Shown here one piece after another: positions 24,176 to 32,990 of a stretch of 48,719 bases of DNA (position 1 is its first letter; each line of letters begins with the position of its first letter). Origin of the DNA: Paludibacter sp. (GTDB lineage Bacteria > Bacteroidota > Bacteroidia > Bacteroidales > Paludibacteraceae). The notes beneath the pieces were generated by a model, which saw only the letters and a list, made by a program, of their open reading frames with translations, was not told where the DNA came from and ran no database searches. Both the position numbers and the translations under genes were made by a program. Location of the stretch: NCBI GenBank assembly GCA_027450045.1, contig DAIDKM010000017.1, forward strand, positions 1 to 48,719, in the 5' to 3' direction.

Positions 24176-25213
24176 CTAAAGGGATTCAGTGAGGAAAAAA
24201 TCAAACGCTTCGAAAATCTCTTTTTCAGTGGCGTGTTGATTAATAAGCACTTCGCCGACATTTTTCAGCAAGGTGAAATTGATTCCGGAGGCATCGTTTT
24301 TTTTGTCGTGTGTCATCAATTCAAGTAATGTTGGATAATCCGATGTTTCAAAACGGAATGTGCCATAAAGTTGCTTGATTTGTTGAGCGGCTTGCGCAAG
24401 CATCGTTTCGGGGAAATTGACTTTCTTGTGCGATAAGTAAAGTTCGCAGAGCAATCCAAAAGCCACAGCGAATCCGTGAAGCAGCGGGCGCTGAGTCGTG
24501 TAGGAAAAGCTTTCGAAAGCATGGCCAAACGTGTGACCCAGGTTAAGTGATTTGCGTATGTTTTGTTCGGTAGGGTCTTGTTCAACGATATTTTCTTTGA
24601 TCATAATGGAATGTTCCACCAGTCTGCCCAGCCGAGCATAATCGATATTATCCCATGAAAAGGTTAGAATCTCTTCCCACGCTTCAGTAGAAGACAACAA
24701 GGCATGTTTCATCATTTCCGCCCAACCTGACATGAGATTGTCTCGGTCTAATGTGCGAAAAAACAGGGGAAAAAGAATAACGGATTCAGCAGCACGAATT
24801 ACGCCGATTTCATTTTTTAATCCATTGAAGTTGATGCCTGTTTTTCCGCCAACTGCAGCATCGACAGCCCCTAAAAGTGTTGTAGGTACATTTATGAAGC
24901 GAATGCCTCGCTTAAAAGTCGATGCGGCAAAGCCTCCTAAATCAGTAACCATTCCACCGCCAACATTGATAAGCAGCGAATGCCGTGTAGCTTTTTGGGT
25001 AGAAAGAAATTGCCACACGAGGGCTATTGTTTCCAACGATTTATGATCATCTCCTGCCGGAATTTCTATCACGGGATATTCATCAAGTTGAGAAAGACAC
25101 AATTGACGTGTATTGCTGTCGGCCAGAACAAAAACATAATCGGGAGAAAACAAAGCAATCTGTTGTTTTAATTCCTGGCTAAGATTATGAGTGATGATAA
25201 CGGAATTGTTCAT
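24176..25213 (-). CDS. aroB: 3-dehydroquinate synthase
   Basis: The 345-residue enzyme converts DAHP to 3-dehydroquinate using NAD+ and a divalent metal. Conserved parts are the NAD-binding GGGMVTDLGGFAASTFKRGI, the PTTLLGAVDAAVGGKTGINF loop, KNEIGV, GWAEMMKHALL, and the metal-binding histidines in NLGHTFGHAFE and LLHGFAVAFG. The start at 25213 (MNNSVIITHNLSQEL) is chosen because the family begins close to this strand. An upstream ATG at 25297 would add 28 residues unlike AroB. It converges with aroK. Identification is certain; the exact start is probable. Confidence 0.95.
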   Translation of the reverse strand: MNNSVIITHNLSQELKQQIALFSPDYVFVLADSNTRQLCLSQLDEYPVIEIPAGDDHKSLETIALVWQFLSTQKATRHSLLINVGGGMVTDLGGFAASTFKRGIRFINVPTTLLGAVDAAVGGKTGINFNGLKNEIGVIRAAESVILFPLFFRTLDRDNLMSGWAEMMKHALLSSTEAWEEILTFSWDNIDYARLGRLVEHSIMIKENIVEQDPTEQNIRKSLNLGHTFGHAFESFSYTTQRPLLHGFAVAFGLLCELYLSHKKVNFPETMLAQAAQQIKQLYGTFRFETSDYPTLLELMTHDKKNDASGINFTLLKNVGEVLINQHATEKEIFEAFDFFLTESL

Positions 25214-25378
25214 GCGGATATTGTTGATCATTAAAGCACAGAATTCTGAAAATGAAATATCTGTATAGTCTATTTGACATGATGAATTGATGTGCAAATA
25301 TAGAGAAAAGATTCAATCGAAAAAGAGAGTGATTTGCGAACAAGGAGTTGTCTGAATCGAAAGATGCCAACTGCCAGT

Positions 25379-26551
25379 TTATTTTTGAATGAGCATTTTG
25401 CTCTTCAGTTCAATGGCTAAAACGAGTAACGCCCAGATTAGCATTTGCCAGGTCACCCAACTCCAGCCTCCATGTTTCCAACAAAACAACCCCACGAAAG
25501 TTCCTAATGCGCCACCAATAAAATAAGATGTCATGTAAATCGTGTTGATCCGGCTGTGTGATGCCTCGTCCAGGGTGTAAATCATGGCAACATTCGTGAC
25601 TTGTGTAGCCTGAACGCCAATATCGAGTATTAGTACGGCTACAATTAAGACGAAAACAGAAGTGGAAAAGATCTTCATTAGCAGTACGCTGAAAATGACT
25701 AAGGAAACCGCCAACAGCAATGATCTTTTTGAATGGCCTTTGTCAGCAAGTTTTCCAAAAACAGGAGCCATGAGCGCTCCGGCAATTGCTACAATGCCAA
25801 AGAGTCCGATCGTATCGGGATGAAATTGAAAGGGCGGAGCGCTCAAATGAAACGTGAGAATGGTCCAGAAAGAACAAAAGACACCAAAGAGCAATCCTCC
25901 TGTCGATGAAGCTTCCCTGAGTAATGGGAATCGTTTTATTTGAAGCAAAGCTGATTGCAACAACTTAAAATAATGTCCTTTAAATACATTGCTGACAGTT
26001 GGTAAATATATTTTCAGCAATAATGTGATGATAAGAGTCATCATGGCTGAAAATCCATAAACATAACGCCAACTCAACCATTCGGCAATAAAACCGCTCA
26101 ACACTCTTGCTGCTAAAATTCCGATCAAAATGCCCGAAAAAATAGTGCCTACTGTTTTCCCTCTGTTCTCTGAATCCAAACTGGCGGCCATTGGCAGAAT
26201 GACCTGCACCGACACGGAAAGAATCCCTATTAAAAGGCTTAATGCCCAAACAATGAATAGGCTATCAGCTACTGTCATTAGAGAAAGAGCAACAGTAAGT
26301 AAAGTTAATAGTGTAAGAATCAGATTTTTCTTGTTGATTTTATCGCCAAGTGGAATAATGAAAAAGAGTCCCAACCCATAGCCGATTTGAGAAAGCATGG
26401 AAATGGTTCCGGCTTGATTTTCGGTCACATGAAACGACGAAGCAATTTCTTTAAGAATCGGCTGGTTGTAATAGATGTTGGCCACTGAAACTCCCGCTGC
26501 AACGGCCATCAGAGCAACCTGAAATTTTGATAAGGATCTTTTCTCCGGCAT
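25379..26551 (-). CDS. Major facilitator superfamily transporter
   Basis: The 390-residue protein has twelve predicted helices in two halves of six. Family motifs include VANIYYNQPILKEIASSFHV near the N-terminus, an MFS motif A variant PLGDKINKKNLI between helices 2 and 3, and its counterpart GKLADKGHSKRSLL in the second half. The N-terminal YYNQP pattern is shared with YfcJ/YnfM-like putative efflux carriers. The substrate is unknown. It is 54 bases upstream of an aldo/keto reductase stop codon on the same strand, so the reductase gene precedes it and both may be transcribed together, perhaps as a small stress or detoxification unit. Confidence 0.9.
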   Translation of the reverse strand: MPEKRSLSKFQVALMAVAAGVSVANIYYNQPILKEIASSFHVTENQAGTISMLSQIGYGLGLFFIIPLGDKINKKNLILTLLTLLTVALSLMTVADSLFIVWALSLLIGILSVSVQVILPMAASLDSENRGKTVGTIFSGILIGILAARVLSGFIAEWLSWRYVYGFSAMMTLIITLLLKIYLPTVSNVFKGHYFKLLQSALLQIKRFPLLREASSTGGLLFGVFCSFWTILTFHLSAPPFQFHPDTIGLFGIVAIAGALMAPVFGKLADKGHSKRSLLLAVSLVIFSVLLMKIFSTSVFVLIVAVLILDIGVQATQVTNVAMIYTLDEASHSRINTIYMTSYFIGGALGTFVGLFCWKHGGWSWVTWQMLIWALLVLAIELKSKMLIQK

Positions 26552-26605
26552 TAAATCAGAAAGTTTTTTAATTCATTGAAAATCAAAATTCTTTATCCCA
26601 GTGGT

Positions 26606-27595
26606 TTAAGTTTTATCCACTAATCTGTAGTTTGACGAATTATAGCGATCGCCGGTGTTTGGATAGGTTGCCAGTAAAATTTCGATTTCCGCTAAATCCT
26701 CAGGATTTAATACAACGTCAAGTGCACCTACATTTTCAAGTAAGTACTTTCTTCTTTTTGTGCCCGGTATCGGTATTATGTTTGTTCCCTGAGCCAACAC
26801 CCACGCTAAAGCCAACTGCGCCGGAGTGCATCCTTTTCTTTGAGCAATACGGGACAATCCTGCTGTAAGCTGTGTGTTATTTTCGGCATGTTCCTGTTGA
26901 TAGCGTGGCAATGTTTTGCGAAAATCAGTGTCTTTCAGTTCGTTTATATTTAATGTATTCGTCATCAGTCCACGCGCTAACGGGCTGAAGGGAACGAACG
27001 TTATACCTAATTCTTTGCAAGTCGGGAGTATTTCTTTCTCCACATTTCGAGTCAATAAAGAATATTCGCTTTGTAAGGCGCTGATTGGATGCACAGAACA
27101 GGCCTTTCGCAGCGAAGTGGCAGAGGCTTCGGATAATCCCAAGAAGCGCACTTTCCCTTCCTGAACCAAATCAGCCATAGCGCCAACCATATCTTCAACG
27201 GGTACGTTTGGATCAATGCGATGGGCGTAGTATAAATCGATTACGTCAGTTTTCAGCCGTCTCAAACTTTGTTCAATAGCTGTTCTCATGTATTTTGGAG
27301 AGCCATCAAAGTCATTACCGGATTTTCCGTCAGGGTTGGCACGAAAGCCAAACTTGGTTGCAATAAATATGCGATTGCGATTTGGTTTGAGTACTTTTGA
27401 AATTAACTCTTCATTTTTGCCGTTTCCATAAACGTCTGCTGTATCCCAGAACGTGATTCCAATTTCGATAGCCTTCTCCAAGGTGGCAATCGATTCTTCA
27501 TCATTGGGTTCGCCATAGGCATGGCTCATTCCCATACACCCCAGTCCGATAGCCGGAAGCTGAATTGCTGTTTTACCAAAATTTCTGTATTCCAT
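26606..27595 (-). CDS. Aldo/keto reductase
   Basis: The 329-residue protein has an NADPH-dependent (alpha/beta)8 barrel with the catalytic tetrad visible: Asp in [15 protein letters not shown] (D and Y about residues 52-57), Lys in FIATKFGF and His in [10 protein letters not shown]. The C-terminal NADPH site reads [19 protein letters not shown]. It belongs to the AKR13-like group (yeast pyridoxal reductase/YakC type) that reduces aldehydes. The natural substrate is unknown. The downstream MFS gene probably shares its transcript. A strong terminator belonging to the upstream tRNA gene lies 54 bases before its start codon, so the gene needs its own promoter in a very short space. Confidence 0.93.
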   Translation of the reverse strand: MEYRNFGKTAIQLPAIGLGCMGMSHAYGEPNDEESIATLEKAIEIGITFWDTADVYGNGKNEELISKVLKPNRNRIFIATKFGFRANPDGKSGNDFDGSPKYMRTAIEQSLRRLKTDVIDLYYAHRIDPNVPVEDMVGAMADLVQEGKVRFLGLSEASATSLRKACSVHPISALQSEYSLLTRNVEKEILPTCKELGITFVPFSPLARGLMTNTLNINELKDTDFRKTLPRYQQEHAENNTQLTAGLSRIAQRKGCTPAQLALAWVLAQGTNIIPIPGTKRRKYLLENVGALDVVLNPEDLAEIEILLATYPNTGDRYNSSNYRLVDKT

Positions 27596-27649
27596 AATAA
27601 GTTACTTTTAGAGTTCAACTATATGTCGTGACATCTTGATTTAATAATA

Positions 27650-27681
27650 AAAGCCTGTAAATCTTCCGATCCACAGGCTTT
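27650..27681 (-). terminator. Terminator of tRNA-Pro
   Basis: Nine-pair stem: 27650-27658 (aaagcctgt) with 27673-27681 (acaggcttt), loop 14 bases. On the minus strand it follows the tRNA 3' end after 6 bases and ends in tttattatt. Confidence 0.85.
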
Positions 27682-27687
27682 ATTATG

Positions 27688-27761
27688 TCGGGGTGAGAAG
27701 ACTCGAACTTCCGACCTCCACGTCCCGAACGTGGCGCGCTAGCCAACTGTGCTACACCCCG
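27688..27761 (-). tRNA. tRNA-Pro (anticodon CGG)
   Basis: The 74-base minus-strand cloverleaf has acceptor CGGGGTG with CACCCCG and discriminator A. The anticodon stem CCACG/CGTGG holds the loop TTCGGGA, so the anticodon is CGG (codon CCG). The T-arm is GGAAG TTCGAGT CTTCT. The D-stem has one A-C mismatch. CCA is not encoded. It lies 74 bases downstream of secG and has its own -7 element at 27775-27782. Confidence 0.95.
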
Positions 27762-27774
27762 ATTGTTTGTGTTA

Positions 27775-27782
27775 TAAAGATA
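27775..27782 (-). promoter_or_regulatory. Candidate -7 promoter element of tRNA-Pro
   Basis: The minus strand reads TATCTTTA, one base from TAnnTTTG, 13 bases upstream of the tRNA 5' end. Confidence 0.4.
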
Positions 27783-27835
27783 AAACGATTTTTTTAATCA
27801 CTTTATGGCTGTCTGGCTACAGCTATTTTTCATAA

Positions 27836-28204
27836 TTATTGGGCAGGAGGAGTCGGTTTTTGTGGCTGTTGTTGTTGAGGCCTTGACGTTTCGTTAAAAT
27901 TCGGAATAGCTGTTTTAGAAGCTTCTTGTTGTTGTGCCGCCGCTGCCCCTTCAGGAATTGGAGATGTTGTTTGTGATGATTGTTTTTCTACTGTTCCGGT
28001 CGAAATGATGGCAAATAAAACTATGACACCGGCAAGTGTCCATGTCGATTTTTCCAAGAAATCGGTCGTTTTGCGAACGCCCATAATTTGGTTGGATGAT
28101 GAAAATCCGGAGACTAAACCGCCTCCTTTGGAGTTTTGGACTAACACTACCAGCACTAAAAGGATTGAAGCCAAGACAATCAGAATGATTGCTAACGTGT
28201 ACAT
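27836..28204 (-). CDS. secG: Preprotein translocase subunit SecG
   Basis: The 122-residue protein has the SecG pattern: a first helix, YTLAIILIVLASILLVLVVLVQ, then the loop NSKGGGLVSGFSSSNQIMGVRKTTDFLEKSTW, then a second helix, LAGVIVLFAIIS. SecG associates with SecYE in the inner membrane and assists SecA-driven export. The C-terminal third (residues 78-122) is a hydrophilic tail rich in Gln and Pro, longer than in E. coli SecG but common in Bacteroidota. It is the last gene of the ruvX-def-lptE-TPR-secG run, starting 4 bases after the TPR-like gene. Confidence 0.95.
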   Translation of the reverse strand: MYTLAIILIVLASILLVLVVLVQNSKGGGLVSGFSSSNQIMGVRKTTDFLEKSTWTLAGVIVLFAIISTGTVEKQSSQTTSPIPEGAAAAQQQEASKTAIPNFNETSRPQQQQPQKPTPPAQ

Positions 28205-28208
28205 AGGT

Positions 28209-28853
28209 CTATGATTTATGAATAATTGCTATAATCTTTTCAAGGAAACGAATTTGGTCTGCAAAGTAAACACTTTTTTCCGGAATATTCAAACGTATGG
28301 CATGTAATATTTTCAGTGCTTCTTCGTAGCGTTTTTGTTTGATCAAGGTAATCGCCGTCTCTTCGGTGTAAAGGGTCGTTTCGATTGTCTGTGTCATCAG
28401 GTTGGCCTTTTCAAGTGAGCTGGAATTTGAACCGATTTCATCTTGTCTTGTTTCTGATTTGGCTTTTTGTCTTGTTTCGCGCAATTTTTGAGCTAAACTT
28501 TTCAACGATTCTTCGGGATGGTTACTTGAATCAAGCGATTGTAATGTGAAATAGTCGCTTCCAAAGGCATTGTAAAGTGGAGGTTGGGGCGATTGCTGAT
28601 GTTCTGTCTGAATAATTTTTTTTTCGGGGAACAACAAGTAATAAAGGTTGCGTCGATTGGCACAATAGGTTGCTGTGCGGCGCGTTTCGCGTTCAAAACG
28701 GACATCATGAGTGTTTTGAAGACTTTTGAGCCAAAGCATTCGGATGATACTAAAATAGGGATAAACATCACACATTTCGCGTAATTCGGCGACCTGCTTT
28801 TCTCGCAACGTCTCCGGATGCTTCATCCATGTAGTGAGTTCTTCTTTGGTCAT
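28209..28853 (-). CDS. TPR-like protein of the lptE-secG cluster
   Basis: The 214-residue cytoplasmic protein has no signal peptide or membrane segment. The N-terminal part (residues 1-75) is helical and basic. The middle (85-155) is low-complexity and polar. The C-terminal 45 residues carry one or two tetratricopeptide-like helices: TEETAITLIKQKRYEEALKILHAIRLNIPEKSVYFADQIRFLEKII. A gene of this type lies between lptE and secG across Bacteroidales, which is the main basis for the call. Its function is not established. It starts 11 bases after lptE and ends 4 bases before secG, so all three are translated from one mRNA. Confidence 0.75.
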   Translation of the reverse strand: MTKEELTTWMKHPETLREKQVAELREMCDVYPYFSIIRMLWLKSLQNTHDVRFERETRRTATYCANRRNLYYLLFPEKKIIQTEHQQSPQPPLYNAFGSDYFTLQSLDSSNHPEESLKSLAQKLRETRQKAKSETRQDEIGSNSSSLEKANLMTQTIETTLYTEETAITLIKQKRYEEALKILHAIRLNIPEKSVYFADQIRFLEKIIAIIHKS

Positions 28854-28864
28854 GGCCGGTCACA

Positions 28865-29413
28865 TTACCATTTTGCAACGGTTTGGTTATAAATATCTTC
28901 GGTTAATTCTTTAATCATTACCTGCAAAAGTTGATCTTGAACCTGGTTCAACATAAGGTTGCTTGCAAATGTTTGTGAAGCTGAGAAGGATGTGTCGAAA
29001 CTCGCTTTATCATCTTTCGTGTTGGTAAAATGAACCTTGACAGTTAGCGTGAGGCGAGTTTCTCCGGCTAATCCACTGGTTTGAATAGCTAGCGGTGTTA
29101 AATCATAGCCGGTTATTTCACCTTCTATTTGCAAATCACCATTTCGACTAACCGGTCGTAATTTGGTGCGTTGAGCAAAAATATTTTGAAGTGCATCGTT
29201 GAAATTTGAAGCTAAAGGTGGATATACCAACGGTGCATTGTTTGGGAAATTAGCAATGGTAATGGTTTTTATTTTTGAGTAATCGATAGATGAGCCGTTG
29301 AACTTGTACGATATCGAACAGGAAACAAACGTTAAGGCAATGAGCAGGCTTAGCAAGATGACCGGCAGCTCATGGTTGGCATTTGTAAAGAATTTTGTCA
29401 TGTTCCTTGTCAT
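28865..29413 (-). CDS. lptE: LptE-family LPS-assembly lipoprotein
   Basis: The 182-residue protein has an N-terminal hydrophobic segment ending in a lipobox-like LTFVSC (Cys near residue 32). The Bacteroidota LptE core follows: YKFNGSSIDYSKIKTITIANFPNNAPLVYPPLASNFNDALQNIF, then GEITGYDLTPLAIQ and a C-terminal helix, LLQVMIKELTEDIYNQTVAKW. LptE plugs the LptD barrel and helps insert lipopolysaccharide in the outer leaflet. The ATG at 29413 overlaps the def stop codon as ATGA, which supports this start. A second ATG four codons on (29401) is equally good for the signal peptide. lptD is not in the window. Confidence 0.88.
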   Translation of the reverse strand: MTRNMTKFFTNANHELPVILLSLLIALTFVSCSISYKFNGSSIDYSKIKTITIANFPNNAPLVYPPLASNFNDALQNIFAQRTKLRPVSRNGDLQIEGEITGYDLTPLAIQTSGLAGETRLTLTVKVHFTNTKDDKASFDTSFSASQTFASNLMLNQVQDQLLQVMIKELTEDIYNQTVAKW

Positions 29414-29964
29414 TTCACTGCTTTGATTTTATAAGCACATTTGGTGGTGCCTTTCAGAATACTGTTGAGTTTTCCCTGAATGAGTTGACGGCGAATGGGC
29501 GAAATGTGATCGATAAAGAGATGTCCTTCAATGTGATCATATTCATGCTGGATTACGCGAGCGATATAGCCATTGTGCGTTTCGGTATGCTCTACGAAAT
29601 CCGGATCCATATAGCGTATCACGATGTGATTGAAGCGAGGTACCATTTCGTGAATACCCGGTACGCTGAGGCATCCTTCTTCATCAGCTACGGTATCACC
29701 GCTTTTTTCAAGGATTTCAGGATTGATGAGGATTCGTTTGAAATCCTTCAGATCGGGTTTTACATCGATAAGTAATGATAGATCAATTATAATGAGGCGA
29801 ATCCCAAGCCCTACCTGAGGCGCTGCCAACCCGATGCCGTCGGCGTGAGCTAATGTATCAATCATATTGTCAATTACTTCTTTAAGGTTGGGGTAGGTGG
29901 TATCAATGGGAGTTGCTACTTTGCGTAAAACAGGTTGTCCGTAAGTATAAATAGGATAAATCAT
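29410..29964 (-). CDS. def: Peptide deformylase
   Basis: The 184-residue metalloenzyme removes the N-formyl group from nascent proteins. All three motifs are exact: GIGLAAPQVG (residues 43-52), EGCLSVPG with metal ligand C98, and QHEYDHIEG with H140, H144 and catalytic E141. The gene overlaps lptE by four bases. ruvX lies 52 bases upstream. A methionyl-tRNA formyltransferase gene (fmt), often adjacent elsewhere, is absent here. Identification is certain. Confidence 0.97.
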   Translation of the reverse strand: MIYPIYTYGQPVLRKVATPIDTTYPNLKEVIDNMIDTLAHADGIGLAAPQVGLGIRLIIIDLSLLIDVKPDLKDFKRILINPEILEKSGDTVADEEGCLSVPGIHEMVPRFNHIVIRYMDPDFVEHTETHNGYIARVIQHEYDHIEGHLFIDHISPIRRQLIQGKLNSILKGTTKCAYKIKAVK

Positions 29965-30016
29965 GTCACTGAATTGAGTTTATGTTCAACTTTTGATGTT
30001 TTGAAATCGTTTTTAT

Positions 30017-30430
30017 TTATCGTTTGCTTTCGAGATACGATTGAAGCAATATGGTGGCGCTTATTTGATCGACTAGGGCTTTGTTTTGGCGCTCTTTTTT
30101 CTTTAATCCGCCGTCAATCATAGCTTGATGTGCCAGCATTGAAGTGAAGCGTTCGTCGTACATTACCATGGGTTTATCAGGAAAGCGTTTCTTAAACCCG
30201 TTGACAAATGGGGTGATAAATCGCATGGAATCTGAAGGTTGGTTGTTCATTTGTTTCGGCAGTCCTATGACAACGGTATCGACAGGTTCGACAGCGAAAT
30301 AATTAGTCAAAAAGTCGAATATTTGCGCCACCGCTACAGTAGTCAATCCATTGGCCGTGATTTGCAAAATGTCCGTCACGGCAATGCCTACGCGCTTTTG
30401 CCCATAGTCGATAGCTAAAACCCTGCCCAT
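30017..30430 (-). CDS. ruvX: Putative pre-16S rRNA nuclease / Holliday junction resolvase-like protein
   Basis: The 137-residue RNase H-fold protein has the family motifs MGRVLAIDYGQKRVGIAVTD (catalytic Asp at residue 8), VVIGLPKQMN, and YDERFTSMLA with LVDQISATILLQSYL at the C-terminus. YqgF/RuvX processes the 5' end of 16S rRNA in E. coli and was first proposed as a junction resolvase. The start at 30430 was chosen for two reasons. The family begins at this strand, and a -7 element lies just upstream (30455-30462), so the longer reading from 30541 would begin before the promoter. It heads the ruvX-def-lptE-TPR-secG unit. Confidence 0.93.
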   Translation of the reverse strand: MGRVLAIDYGQKRVGIAVTDILQITANGLTTVAVAQIFDFLTNYFAVEPVDTVVIGLPKQMNNQPSDSMRFITPFVNGFKKRFPDKPMVMYDERFTSMLAHQAMIDGGLKKKERQNKALVDQISATILLQSYLESKR

Positions 30431-30454
30431 AACTTCTTGATTAAAATTAGGGTA

Positions 30455-30462
30455 CAAAGATA
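30455..30462 (-). promoter_or_regulatory. Candidate -7 element of the ruvX-def-lptE-secG operon
   Basis: The minus strand reads TATCTTTG, an exact TAnnTTTG match, 24 bases upstream of the ruvX ATG. The -33 box is unclear. It supports the short ruvX start. Confidence 0.5.
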
Positions 30463-30604
30463 CGATAATCGATGCAGAAAACCATCGGTTAAGGATTTCT
30501 CCTTCCTCGAAAAGTCGTGACGTAAAACGCTGCGTTGGCAATAAATGGATGTGATTCCTCGATTTAACGCTTTCCTTCTTTTACATTTCCCATTGTCGCA
30601 GGTG

Positions 30605-32833
30605 TTAGACGGAAGCAGCCAGTTCTTTCAACAATTTCAACAAAAGAGGTATGCTTGTGATATTATATTTAGCTAATGAAGGACTTGAGCCGATACGGAT
30701 GGCGTAGGCGTTTTCGGGCAGAATCTTGAATAACAATTCATCAGTACGGTCGTCGCCTGCTGCAAGTATAAAATCGGAATGATTAGATTTTAATAAATAT
30801 TTCGCAACCTCACCTTTGTCGTATTTGCCTCCTTTTATTTCCAGGACTTTATGCCCTTCGAGTATCTCAAAGTCTGTTTTGTGGCGAATTAATTCAGCCA
30901 ATTTGTCGCGTAATTCATGAAGCCGAACCTTGGCATTTTCAGAATTTGCATTTCGGTAATGCCACGCTAAACTGCCTGTTTTCTCTTCAATAAACGTGCC
31001 ATTGCAGCGATCGACAAATTCGGTAAGGATAGGTCTGATGGTCTCTTTCCATGTCGTGTCAGTTTTGATTGTTGATTCCCATTCTTTTCCGGCTGCTTTA
31101 ATAAAATAACCATGTTCGGCTACCAGTGTGACGTTAGTATTGACAAATTGTTGATCCAAGAACTCTTTATCTCTTCCACTAATGATGATTATTTGATTTT
31201 TTGGATCTATAGATAACTGACGAACCACTTTCAGGGTGTTCTGGTGGATAGTGGCTAATTCTGGCAATTTGGCAAAAGGCACTAATGTGCCGTCGTAATC
31301 AAGAAAAAGGGTTCTATGTTTTGCTGTTTTGTAATCAGAGACGATTTTTTTAGTAATAACTTCTTCGATGAAAGTTGTTTTCATGGCAAGTTGTTGTTTC
31401 TTGATATCGAAGGTTTGATTGAAAAAGTCGAATGCCCATGTAAACACATTATATTGCATAATCCGATGTTTCATTTTTTCGAGACGTTCGTGTTTTTCTG
31501 TCGGATTCATGGTGAGAGCTGTAGCAATAGCTTCTGCCATTTCATTATGATCGAATGGATTAATAAGAATCGCTTCGCTTAATTCGTCGGCAGCGCCGGC
31601 CATTTCACTTAATATTAGAACGCCTTCGTTTGCTACTTGACAAGCCACATATTCTTTGGCAACGAGGTTCATGCCGTCTCGCAACGGAGTGATCAGTCCG
31701 ACATCACTCAAATCGTAAAGAGCCACGAGTTCGTTGAATGAAAGTGATTTGTATTGATAAACAATGGGACGCCATGACAGCGAGCTATATTTCCCGTTGA
31801 TGCGTCCCACCATGGATTCAATTTCCTTTTTCATCTCTTTATATTTCTTGATGTGATCGCGAGATGGAACTACCACAAAGTTGAACATCACTTTGCCATG
31901 CCATTGGGGATATTTTTCAAGAAAGACTTCGTAACCTGCAAGTCTTGACAAAAGTCCTTTGGAGTAGTCGAGACGATCGACGGAGAAAATAAGTTTTTGA
32001 CCTGATAATATTTCTTTTACTTTTAGCTTTACCGTAACGGTTTTTTTGATGAGGCAAGCGCTATTGAATTTTTCGTAATCAATTCCAATAGGAAATGCTT
32101 CTGCTTTTACCAATTTGTGATGCGTGTAAATAATATTTTGGCGACATTCAAAGCTGGTTGTCCTTTTGACGCATTTGATGAAATGTTGGGCATAATCGTT
32201 TGTATGAAAGCCAAGTATATCAGCTCCTAACATGCCATTGATTATTGCCTTGCGCCATTCACGTGGTAATAATCTAAACAGTTCAAACGATGGGAAAGGA
32301 ATATGAAGAAAAAATCCAATCGTTACATCTGGCGCTTTTTGACGAAGCATTTCGGGCAGCAAGAGCAATTGGTAGTCGTGAATCCAAATAAAATCTCCGG
32401 GTTTGATAATCTTGATCAATTCGTCGCAAAATCGTGCGTTAGCTTCCTGATAGGCCTTGTAATACTCTTCATCAAAAACACAATAGGTTGGAAAATAGTG
32501 AAATAATGGCCAGAGAAGATCGTTGCAAAAACCGCCATAAAACAGCTCATTGATTCGCTGAGGTATTTCAACGGGAACAATGTCAAAATGCTCATTTTCA
32601 ATTTTGTTGGCAGAAGGAACTTCAGGTAAATTATCTCCAATTCCAGCCCATACAATCTTACTGTTAATAAACTCGTTTTTAGTTTGTTGTAGATTCTCTG
32701 ATAGTGCTAATATGGCAGAAACAAGGCCACCGGAATTTTGCACAGCTCTATACCCCTTTTTTGTTTTTGTAAACTTAAAAGGAAGCCGATATGCGGCAAT
32801 GACCAATCGTTCAAAGTGTGGGATCTTTTCCAT
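30605..32833 (-). CDS. otsAB: Bifunctional trehalose-6-phosphate synthase/phosphatase
   Basis: The 742-residue protein is a fusion. Residues 1-480 are a GT20 trehalose-phosphate synthase: NSGGLVSAIL near 35, WIHDYQLLLLPEML, IGFFLHIPFPSFELFRLLP, and the donor-site PLRDGMNLVAKEYVACQ. Residues 500-742 are a HAD-type trehalose-6-phosphate phosphatase with the nucleophile motif LDYDGTL (D512, D514) and C-terminal AAGDDRTDELLF. Together they make trehalose from UDP-glucose and glucose 6-phosphate. Such fusions are common in Bacteroidota. The GH15 gene lies 157 bases upstream on the same strand, so the pair probably forms one trehalose module. Confidence 0.96.
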   Translation of the reverse strand: MEKIPHFERLVIAAYRLPFKFTKTKKGYRAVQNSGGLVSAILALSENLQQTKNEFINSKIVWAGIGDNLPEVPSANKIENEHFDIVPVEIPQRINELFYGGFCNDLLWPLFHYFPTYCVFDEEYYKAYQEANARFCDELIKIIKPGDFIWIHDYQLLLLPEMLRQKAPDVTIGFFLHIPFPSFELFRLLPREWRKAIINGMLGADILGFHTNDYAQHFIKCVKRTTSFECRQNIIYTHHKLVKAEAFPIGIDYEKFNSACLIKKTVTVKLKVKEILSGQKLIFSVDRLDYSKGLLSRLAGYEVFLEKYPQWHGKVMFNFVVVPSRDHIKKYKEMKKEIESMVGRINGKYSSLSWRPIVYQYKSLSFNELVALYDLSDVGLITPLRDGMNLVAKEYVACQVANEGVLILSEMAGAADELSEAILINPFDHNEMAEAIATALTMNPTEKHERLEKMKHRIMQYNVFTWAFDFFNQTFDIKKQQLAMKTTFIEEVITKKIVSDYKTAKHRTLFLDYDGTLVPFAKLPELATIHQNTLKVVRQLSIDPKNQIIIISGRDKEFLDQQFVNTNVTLVAEHGYFIKAAGKEWESTIKTDTTWKETIRPILTEFVDRCNGTFIEEKTGSLAWHYRNANSENAKVRLHELRDKLAELIRHKTDFEILEGHKVLEIKGGKYDKGEVAKYLLKSNHSDFILAAGDDRTDELLFKILPENAYAIRIGSSPSLAKYNITSIPLLLKLLKELAASV

Positions 32834-32990
32834 GTCTCTATATTATGAAGTGTAAATGTTTATCTTATTTTGTGGCGATAAAGAGAACTCAAGTAAATTA
32901 ATGCCAGGAACCAGCGTGTCGATATTTACAAGTCGAAACGATGCGATGAATAGCTTGCATTGGTTGGCGTTGAAGTAAAAACGCCGGAAC

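Noticed and set aside
25214-25297. Longer N-terminus for aroB
   Set aside because: The 28 extra residues do not resemble AroB, whose first strand begins at MNNSVIITHN.
30431-30541. Longer N-terminus for ruvX
   Set aside because: It extends past the likely promoter box at 30455-30462 and adds residues not found in the family.
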